From contig OZ022256.1 in assembly GCA_963978905.1 (NCBI GenBank), forward strand, positions 51,818,001 through 51,882,000: a stretch of DNA of 64,000 nt, in the 5' to 3' direction. Positions 55,969-64,000 of this stretch are shown here, piece after piece (the first letter of the stretch is position 1; each line of letters begins with the position of its first letter). The notes below the pieces were generated by a model, which made no database searches, had not been told where the DNA came from, and saw nothing but the letters and a program-made list of their open reading frames with translations. This DNA is from Trichostrongylus colubriformis (lineage: Eukaryota > Nematoda > Chromadorea > Rhabditida > Trichostrongylidae). The position numbers and the translations under genes were made by a program.

Positions 55969-56012
55969 CTGAACATCAAGTGGAGGATTATCTCGCGAAG
56001 ATAGACTGTCTG

Positions 56013-57716
56013 ACAATAACGAATGTTATGAAAACGAACCACCTCAGTGTTCAAAAATGAAAAATTGTGGAGAGCATGTAAGAGTGAATCTCAGAGTACG
56101 AACAGGAATTTCGAGGTTCTGAGATACTTTGTGATTTGAAAGACAAAAACTTCTGAACAATTGTAAAGCTGGTCTGAAGATTTGTGCTGACCCACCCCTT
56201 CGAGTTCGCTACGCCCTCTATGAAAGAATCATGCTATCTGTGATATTTATCTAGAATCAACAGAAATAAATAAAACCCAGGTACAGAGACTTGATTTCGA
56301 TCTTCGTAAGGTTGATTAAAGCCGTGGCACTTCGATGTCACTCAGCTTTAATCATCCTTATGTGCCTGACTTATGAAGAAAGAGATCAAACGAAAAAAAA
56401 AACGAAATGTAGATGACCAAGAAGCAGCGAGCAATGACACTTGCTCGACTAGTGTGTTTCTCAGCGCCCGATAACCAAAGACCTATCCCTCTGTACTTCG
56501 TGGGTGTTTTCCGTCTGCAAAGTTCAGACGAAAAGCTTCATCGATCGGAGCACGCACCAAACAGCCGATGAGAACTACACATCTCCTCAACTTCTCTACC
56601 AACAGGCGAATCTCGTATACGAATCATAAATTTCAGAAAACGGAATGCATATATTAATTATATATATAAAACGCTTAGATCGATATGAGCACCGAATTTG
56701 CGGTGTGTAATGGCATTTTTTCAAAGAGGACATGCACTATGTGCGGTCTCCCTGAAAACGAAGCATTGCAAGAGCAAAAATGAGTGGCAACAGGATATAT
56801 TTTCATGGCGGAAACACTGCGGTACGTGAGTGGTATGGCGTGTGATAAGGAACGGACAGGTTCCTATCACATACATACAGATCCTCTTTACAGCAAACCT
56901 GATTGCAAGAGCACACAATTTCGAATACTACGGTTGACGAGGCTTATCACCATCCAAATAAGGTTACTATGTCCAGACAGGAATTTCGTACATCGCGATG
57001 AAAAACAAACCAATAATGCAAAATGAACAGTAAGAATGAAATGTCATAACGAATCCCATTCAGTGTGAAAAAATAAAAAAGTATGTAATGGGAACGCTAT
57101 GCAAATATTCACAGTAATTTCCGTAGAGCAAGAAAATTTCTGGACTTTTAGGAACTCCGCGAGATGAAGATACAGCCAAAAAACGTCCGCCCAGATTCTC
57201 AAATTGACAACTGGGGGAGGGAGGGATTCATTTGTCCCAATGTGCGACGATTCGATTGTCCGCAGCCAGTACACGTGATGACGCCATCTCACAGACATCA
57301 CGCCACTTCTCCCGACGGGGGGACAGCTGATCGCCGCACACTTTGCGGGTACATTTGGGGCCCCATGAGTCACCTTCTCAAGGAGAAACGATCGATCAAA
57401 TCTAACATCACATAATTAATCCATTACGACAACAAGATTTACACATGTGCCACACTCAGTTGACCACTATGGACAATGTGAGCCACCTGTGTCTTATAGC
57501 CACCAAACTCGTTTTTTTCCGACTAGCATCCAAAACAGTGTAATTTTTTGTAGTAAATCAAAAGTACTACCAAAGTTGAGGGATGTCTGGTAGTATTCTG
57601 TTCCGAAAAGTATTAATTCTTGAGTGAGGTTGATCTAGTAACCCCCTCACTGAAAGTGTGAGCTGTGCTTCATATTCGCAGAAATTCCGGATAGGACCAC
57701 TTGGTACAAACAAGTT
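56013..57716. other. Upstream flank of the iPLA2-gamma gene; no gene recognised
   Basis: AT-rich. A short imperfect hairpin near 56290-56375 (CGTAAGGTTGATTAAAGC against GCTTTAATCATCCTTATG) is the only structure seen. The minus-strand ORF at 57044-57373 has no recognisable domain. Confidence 0.4.
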
Positions 57717-57848
57717 CAGCCCATTTCGGGGAGCTTTATAGGGCGAGGCCTACGGACTTAGGCGAGAGTGTATTAAACTCTGTCACTCTTCCCACACTCC
57801 CACTCTCACCATTCAGGCCACGCCCTATCTAGTGCTGGAAATGGACTG
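57717..57848. mobile_element. Diverged relative of the 12218-12350 MITE
   Basis: CAGCCCATTTCGGGG at the left against GGAAATGGACTG at the right, and TATAGGGCGAGGCC against GGCCACGCCCTATC, as in the copy at 12218. TA flanks are lost. Confidence 0.5.
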
Positions 57849-58449
57849 CTAACTGTTTTTATGATAGCCCAAGAAATATCAGAAATACTTTCTAGTGTTA
57901 TATTCTGAATCAACACTGCTAGGGGTGAGAAGAAAATAACATATTTATTGGTTTGTTTGTTAACTTATGCTAACTTTGGTCATTTAACTGAGAAAACATA
58001 ATAACATAATTTTGTTTCATAAGATTATTCAGGGCAAGTGTGGTCTCAAACCTGATCAGTTCTGTTCAATGCGGTCAACGGTGACCAGAGGCGAGCGCCT
58101 GAAAGTTGTGGACCCCCGCGCTAAGCATAAATTACGGCACCACTTTTTTACGATATGAGCCGGAACGGACTATTTTAAACTCAATCGAATCAAGCCATTT
58201 CCTAGGAATGTTAAAACTTTCAAGAATGCTATTGACGATTACTTGGTTCCGCAGAGCGTGATTGATTTTTTGTTGTTTTATTCGCAAGATGTTTTTTAAT
58301 GATCCACATGAGTCAAGCTCATGTAATAAATGTAATGTAAAACATATTGTCTGCAAACAAACATTTCAGTCCAGAAGAGGTCATCTGTGACGAAACTTCC
58401 ATTGAAAAATAGCGTCTTAAGGTGTTTATCGCGATCCCGCAACGCACCA

Positions 58450-58740
58450 GTCGCGCCGCCTCGCATCCACCGGCCGAGTTGCTGCGAGGGCAAGGCAACG
58501 TTCGCGGCTGGCCGACTTGGCCCCTCACCTATGTGCATCTGCCCCCACCGGCTATCAATGCAGAGGGGATGAAAGGGAAGGAGTGAGAAGGGGTTTGTGG
58601 TTCCTATTTCTCGGGTTTTCGATCGTTTTATTCCCTTCTATCTGTACCGTGACACTACCCATAACCTGGACTTTCACATTTCACAATCATTCCACAACCT
58701 GATGGAATTACCCCTGATGGTGTCTTCAAGCAAAGAACCC
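58450..58740 (+). repeat. Dispersed repeat family B, copy 3
   Basis: GAGTTGCTGCGAGGGCAAGG, then AATGCAGAGGGGATGAAAGG, CCTATTTCTCGGGTTTTCGATCG and CTGGACTTTCACATTTCAC, all in the same order as in copy 4. Confidence 0.7.
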
Positions 58741-59241
58741 AGAGCAGAGAAGGATAGGGGTATATGTAGGTGGTGGTGGTAAAAAGCTGAAAAAATTGAG
58801 GTGATCCAGCACTGAATGCGTGATGCAGCCCAGCCCCGTTTGCTAAACGAATACAAAATTTCTGGGTTTTCAAGGTTTGCGAACTGCCCAAAACATGTCG
58901 TTCTGAACGCATTTCTTGAATAAGGGTGACCATTCTTTGAGTCCCACATTAAATTTCCATCACGCATTTGTATGATCGGAAATACTGTAACGTATATCGG
59001 CTGCTTTTTTCCCTTTGTGTCTGATTCCAAAGGAGCAGCAAATTAGGGAGATGGCTTTATGGTAATAGATTAAAGGCCTGTTCAAAGATCATTTGCTGCC
59101 TAGCCACAAATAGAGAGACCGTCCAAACTAAGTAACGGTTATGCTGAGTTTCTGAGGAGGGGACTGTATTCTCTAATACATTTGAAACGCCTCATCTGTC
59201 TCTCTGTTTGTCTGACAATCAGTTAGCCAGTTTGTGCGCCC

Positions 59242-59514
59242 GTCAGTCAGTCAGTCAGTCAGTCAGTCGGTCAGTCAGTCAGTCAGTCAGTCAGCCTGTC
59301 TGTCTGTCAGTCAGTCAGTCAGTCAGTCAGTCAGTCAGTCAGTCAGTCAGTCAGTCAGTCAGTCAGTCAGTCAGTCAGTCAGTCAGTCAGTCAGTCAGTC
59401 AGTCAGTCAGTCAGCTTGTAAGTCGGTCAGTTTGCCTGTCTGTCTGTCTGTCTGTCTGTCTGTCAGTCAGTCAGTCAGTTGTCTGTCTGTTTGTCTGTCT
59501 GCCGCTCTGGTTGT
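59242..59514 (+). repeat. Microsatellite (CAGT)n followed by (TGTC)n
   Basis: About 180 bp of near-pure CAGT units, a short break, then TGTC units. Overlapping ORFs read SVSQSVSQ or LSVCLSVC repeats and are artefacts of the 4-bp period. Confidence 0.95.
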
Positions 59515-60285
59515 CAGGAAATTGATTGCTTCAAGAACATTACCTGGAGAGGTCGACTTAAGTTTGAGATGTAGGACATGGACCATGAAGTGAAGAAAAT
59601 ATGTGAACGGAGCTAGACTCCACCCAGATGGGTGCGTGAGCAGAGATATGCTATGAAAACGACTGGACGTCAGCGTCTCGGCACTACACTTCTAGCACCG
59701 AAATCAGCACAAACCACCAGCGTATGGCAATATGGCGCTACTCTTGCATTTCTTTCTTTGATTCGATTACGAGCAGTCAGTTCTCTAATAAGGTGCGTCG
59801 ATGAATAAGTATCAAATGGAAGAATGGGGTGAGGGAAGTACATGAGCAAAACAACCCCCCTTCCAGAAAGGGGTGGAGTGCAAGTGTTCCGATTGGTGAG
59901 GTCAGGTCAGGTTGCGCGGCGGATTGCAATCAGGTAAAGACAGGTAAATAACGCTGCCAAAGCTTCTCCTCTGAAAGGGCTTAGGCAAATCTGGGAGAGC
60001 CCAGACGGCAGGACACGCCACCATTCGGACAATTCGCGAAGGGTGGTGACCCAGTTTGGTGCCGACCTCTAGGAATGGGAACACTTGCAACACACCCCCC
60101 CTTCCATGACCGATGTCGTTGTTATACCCATATTATGCACCGAAAAAAGGTCGTCAAAATAGGCGAGTGGTAAAAATTCTTCAAGATTCTTTGAGGACTC
60201 TTCTCAGCAAAGACGATTTGTTCAATCGAAGATGCGACCTCCTTGACGATTCTTCAGCCCTTGCTTGACCCCGTGTGTATATCGC

Positions 60286-60330
60286 TCGCTTCTGCAAGTC
60301 ATTGTAGAGGCCAACCACGCAATAAAGTGC
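60286..60330 (+). repeat. Fragment of the SINE-like repeat
   Basis: CTGCAAGTCATTGTAGAGGCCAA matches the conserved CAAGTCATTGTATAGGCC core of the three longer copies. Flanking sequence does not align clearly. Confidence 0.5.
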
Positions 60331-60989
60331 CGCAACGATGCTAATTAGAATTGGAAGGCATGGCACATTCCGGGCAAGATTACCGCCGAGTGACTCGTCC
60401 TCCATCGCCCTATAAGCTACAGCAGCTTGCATTTACCGGAAATCTTTGACTGGAGATTCAGCTAGCTATTGATGGGACTTTAATCGGTGTACTTGTCACT
60501 TTCTCGTCAATCCTGCTCAATAGTCTGGAATTAAGAATTACTTTTGCACCCAATTTCCATTCTTCTTGAAACAGCGTACGAGCATGACATGGCTACCTCG
60601 ATTTTGATTCGAGATCGTGTATAATTTATTTCGAAAAGTTTCTTGGCTTGCTGACCCCTACTTCGACTTTCTCGCCTCTTCCATCCGTCCCCATTTCTCT
60701 TATTCGGTCCAATGCTTTCCACTTATCCCTGTTTTCCGTTTGCGACTACTGTAAGAAGTGCCGTCCAGGAACTAGGACAGGACTTGTGACTTAACTTCAC
60801 CATAATGGATGACTGGTTCCTCGCAAGTTGATACTTTCGACCCTAGTACGAAGTTATGGCTGGAATAAAGCAAGTTGGCCCAAGTAATATTCCGTCTCTT
60901 CACTACTATTCCACTTTCCATTCCCATCCACGATCCTACACTTGGAAACGGATTCAGTGAGTGCTCTCGTGGCCTCGCCCCTGGGACGC

Positions 60990-61152
60990 CCCACTCTGTC
61001 AAACGTCACTTTGAGGAGCTCTATCTCAGCTAGATTCTTGTTTTCTCGGGTGAAACTTTTATGTGGCTCGGAGTATGCCAGGACAAAACATATAACATAA
61101 ATATATGTATGGGTAACTGAACTCGAATTTGCGAGGACAATTCCTTTAAATG
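60990..61152 (+). mobile_element. Dispersed TIR repeat family A, right half only
   Basis: CACTTTGAGGAGCTCTATCTCAGC followed by TTTTCTCGGGTGAAACTTT and ATATATGTATGGGTAACTGA, ending near GACAATTCCTTT, matches the right half of the 38175 copy. Confidence 0.6.
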
Positions 61153-61539
61153 ATGAGTCTCTCCGCGCCAAACAACCACATGCTTAGATGCGCTGCGCTT
61201 ATGATCTTTATTTGAAATTGTGTCTGCTTCTAAAGATGCTTCTCTGAGCTCTTCGTCCTTTATCACTTCGTGTATGGAAGAGAGCGTCAGTTTCTGAAAA
61301 ATTCTTCGAGGTCGCAACCAACCGCAGATGCACAATGGAGCGTGCGTGAAGACTGTCGTATTGAAGCGCGTTTTCCTTTAATCGTCACGTTTCTGGCCAA
61401 TTTCACTAACCACGAGGTGGAAGAGACCGATGCGTGATCAAAGGCATCGTCAGAGGGAATCAAAAAACGAAATCTGAGAAGACATGTTTTCTGAGAACAA
61501 ACATTCCAGTACAGGAGAGGAGATGTGTGGCGAAACTCG

Positions 61540-61880
61540 TCCCATAGCGATGCCAGTCACGCTGCCTCTCATTCGCCGTGCGAGTTACTGCGAGGGTGGA
61601 GCAACTCTCTGGCTGACTGACTTAGCTCCTCATCTATCCGCATCCTCAGCAACTCCTGTGCATCTACCCCAACCGGATACTGACACAGAGGGGACGTGGG
61701 AAGGAGTAAGTGGGGGGGGGGGGGGGGGGGAGGGGTTGCTTCCTATTTCTCAGGTTTTTGATCGTTTTATTCCGCTTTCTCTTCATTCTCATACTACCAA
61801 GCACCTCAACTTTCATATTCAAAAACCTTTTATTCGTCCCGAAGTAGCTCTACCACTGCCTCTAATGACATCCCAGTTCA
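61540..61880 (+). repeat. Dispersed repeat family B, copy 4, with a poly-G tract
   Basis: GCCAGTCACGCTGCCTCTCA, GAGTTACTGCGAGGGTGG, ACAGAGGGGACGTGGGAAGG and CTATTTCTCAGGTTTTTGATCG follow the family order. An interrupting G run of about 18 bp lies at 61711-61730. The 148-aa ORF across it is not supported as a gene. Confidence 0.7.
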
Positions 61881-62298
61881 AGTATGTCAACACTCATACA
61901 AGCCTTTCTCACTTCAATGGGTTCTTGTAATTCAAAATCGTTCCCATGATAAAATTTGAAATTCAGTACGCCCTCATGATAGTACTAGCCGAGTATCGTC
62001 ACAAGCAGTCCCCTTGGTGCCAGCACATCATGTATTCGTACCAGAACCAATTATGCATCATACGAAACCACACGTTTGCTATGCAATCGGCGCGCGCGGC
62101 CTCCTGCGTGATGTGGCATTCACTGGTGACACGTTACTGTTGTACTTTAGTAATGATACATTTCCACTTAGAACATGTAATTAGAGCGAATCGTTGTGTT
62201 ACCGAGCAGGAAAACTTTGGAGACAAGTTTAACTGCTGGGTTGCTGCGTGGAGTCTTGAAAATCAACGCTGATTGTAAGTTTCTTTTGCTGAAGTTAG

Positions 62299-62577
62299 AT
62301 GGAAGATAATGGATTCAAAAAGCCGAATAGGCAGTTTCCAGGTCAGACGAAAATATCAAAGGGTACACTGAAGAATACAAGCCCAAAAAAGATCGACAAT
62401 GATACGCACAATGGCTGTATGATCATTAAAAAAAACAAGAGGCAATGCCGACTCAAGAAAAGTGCCGGCGTCGATGCGAAAAGTATGAACGTGGCCTTAG
62501 AGAAACATGAAATACAGAACCGCAGGCCAGCCACTTCCACCCTAAAGAAAATCATTGCAAAATTGAAAGAAAAATAA
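62299..62577 (+). CDS. Lysine-rich ORF, 92 aa, possible terminal exon of an unknown gene
   Basis: ATG 62299 directly follows an acceptor-like GAAGTTAG. The product is strongly basic (KKIDNDTHN, IIKKNKRQCRLKKSAG, STLKKIIAKLKEK), and an AATAAA overlaps the stop codon. Composition suggests a nucleic-acid-binding or nucleolar protein, but I recognise no family. Upstream exons were not found. It could also be a chance ORF in A-rich sequence. Confidence 0.35.
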   Translation: MEDNGFKKPNRQFPGQTKISKGTLKNTSPKKIDNDTHNGCMIIKKNKRQCRLKKSAGVDAKSMNVALEKHEIQNRRPATSTLKKIIAKLKEK

Positions 62578-64000
62578 AAAGATGAAAAATAGGTACGCGG
62601 AAAACGAATATAACGTTATTGTACATGACAACACTTTTGTAGATCTTTTCCAGACATAAAGAGAGCCTCATGAAAAGCAAAAAAATTGTCTTCATGGGAA
62701 TCTCATCCATGGTCCCACATCACGCAAATTGCAAATACATTCAGAAAAACCCTCGTAACTCCACTTGAAGACTCGTTTGGCAGATTTTGACTACAGATTT
62801 GAAATGAGCGTCCAAAAGCGCGTTGAGCCATATGTGTTTTATTGCAAATCGCCACTTCGACTTGGTATGCTTCCCTTGTCAGTGCAACATTAACATAACA
62901 TGACTCAGTGACAGTGTAAATGATGGGTGCGATTAGTACAAGGAAACGTTCAGTATTGAAAGAAAAGCACCTGTTGACGATGAAACACGAAATGCAAAAA
63001 AAAACCTCCCTGGCAGGGAGTAAAAACACGGGCTTACGTCCACAGATCCGGGACACTACCGGCGATCCACAGTTGCCCTCGGTGGCTCGGCGTGAGTCGT
63101 ACTTGATAGCTAAGGTCTTCGACTATGCGATATCACAAAAAAATTTACCCCTCTTAACTCGCTTCACAATGGCATTTTGCAATTTTGATTATCACAGTTG
63201 TAATCAGCACTCAGAGCTCTATCGATCCATCTGGATCTCCTCAATTCAAAGTTCCATAAAAGATGAAACCCTTCCCTGGTAAGTACTATATTGAGTAGTA
63301 ACTAAATATTAGTATTAGTAGTAAGTAGTAAATAGTAAGAAAAATGAGAAGTACCAAGTAGTATAAGCAGTATTATGATTTCCTAGCTAATTCATTAGCT
63401 TTTTGAATGGGACACGACAGGGTCCATCAAGCCAAGCCTTTACATCAGTAAGACAATCGCTTTAATGGTTTTCTTCTGGCTTCTAATTTTTGAAACAACT
63501 GCAAGCCTGCAGCATATGGGAAACGGCGATGTGGCAGAATATCGTAGTACAGGATCAGGGGTTGCATCTAGGAAATAGGCCCGAGTACCTGAATTCTAGA
63601 ATCTGATCCTTTCCAGCACCTTTTTGCACCATTTGTCAAAAGCCATGCTCATCTTTAACTTGGTCTTAACAATTTTCACAGTCAAAATTTTGCATCAGTT
63701 GGCCCATTTCCCTTGCAGAACGTCTTCGCTTCCCGCCTTGCACTTTCTATTGCACTTTCCATCAAGATCCTCCACGAAATCGCCGTAGCAATAAATGAAA
63801 GAAGATAAGAATCTCCGTTCAGCTCGCGATCATAAGCCTGATTCTGCGTGCTCTGCTGCCCTATAATTTGTTGCGATTGATGAGTAGCCTGAGGCTAATG
63901 GATCGTATTTGTGGTGATCCATGAAGACGCTGCTATTTAGGGCTATAGAAATGGCCGTAATCTCATATCTCCCCTCTGTTCCGTTCCCTATATTGTTGAG
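62578..64000. other. No gene recognised
   Basis: AT-rich sequence with a short run of TAGTA/GTAGTA-like repeats near 63285-63370. The ORF at 62920-63282 lacks motifs or partner exons. Confidence 0.4.

Noticed and set aside
59208..59593. Long ORFs reading SVSQSVSQ repeats
   Set aside because: They are translations of a CAGT/TGTC microsatellite, open in several frames because of the period; no flanking coding evidence.
61484..61930. 148-residue ORF
   Set aside because: It is built from repeat family B plus a poly-G tract encoding a glycine run; other copies of the repeat are not open.

Overview
The window looks like genomic DNA of a parasitic nematode, most likely a strongylid (hookworm-like) species. 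One gene is an MLT-10 moulting protein, a family known only from nematodes. Genes are split into many short exons (about 40-275 nt, one of about 500 nt) with GT-AG introns ending in TTTCAG. The introns are long and packed with mobile DNA. No bacterial or viral genome features are present.

Genes. I rebuilt four convincing multi-exon genes by hand from splice signals and reading phase. (1) Plus strand 399-9178: 3' part (12 exons) of an SLC22-type organic cation transporter; the N-terminal exons lie outside the window. (2) Plus strand 11182-20466: a complete 11-exon MLT-10-like secreted moulting protein with a tandem LSP pentapeptide C-terminus. (3) Minus strand 33472-22105: a 14-exon SLC3A/4F2hc-type amino acid transporter heavy chain (nematode ATGP type), tail to tail with the moulting gene. 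(4) Minus strand 55968-52566: a 15-exon calcium-independent phospholipase A2 gamma (PNPLA8/patatin type) with intact GGGTRG, GVSTG and DGG motifs. A weaker minus-strand candidate (41341-39012) may encode the C-terminal part of a small membrane protein. A lysine-rich ORF at 62299-62577 and a broken Cys-rich stretch near 36.4 kb are uncertain.

Mobile DNA. The most striking object is a very young LTR retrotransposon (43252-50783). It has two 994-bp LTRs, a 5-bp target duplication, a tRNA-Gly-like primer binding site, a long leader and an intact 642-aa BEL/Pao-type Gag, but no pol. It is therefore a non-autonomous Gag-only element. It sits inside a hairpin-like TIR element whose other arm preserves the empty site, next to a 130-bp GC-rich double palindrome. 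The pentamer GCGCA is densely and strand-asymmetrically repeated throughout the element, in LTRs, leader and gag alike. Elsewhere are a 1.4-kb mariner-type foldback element with a solo LTR in one arm, a mariner relic nested in a tRNA-derived SINE, two oppositely oriented MITEs flanking eight exons of the SLC22 gene, several long palindromes, and two dispersed families called A and B here.

Limits. All exon models come from eye-read splice sites and phase; no alignments or expression data were available. Family names rest on motif recognition.
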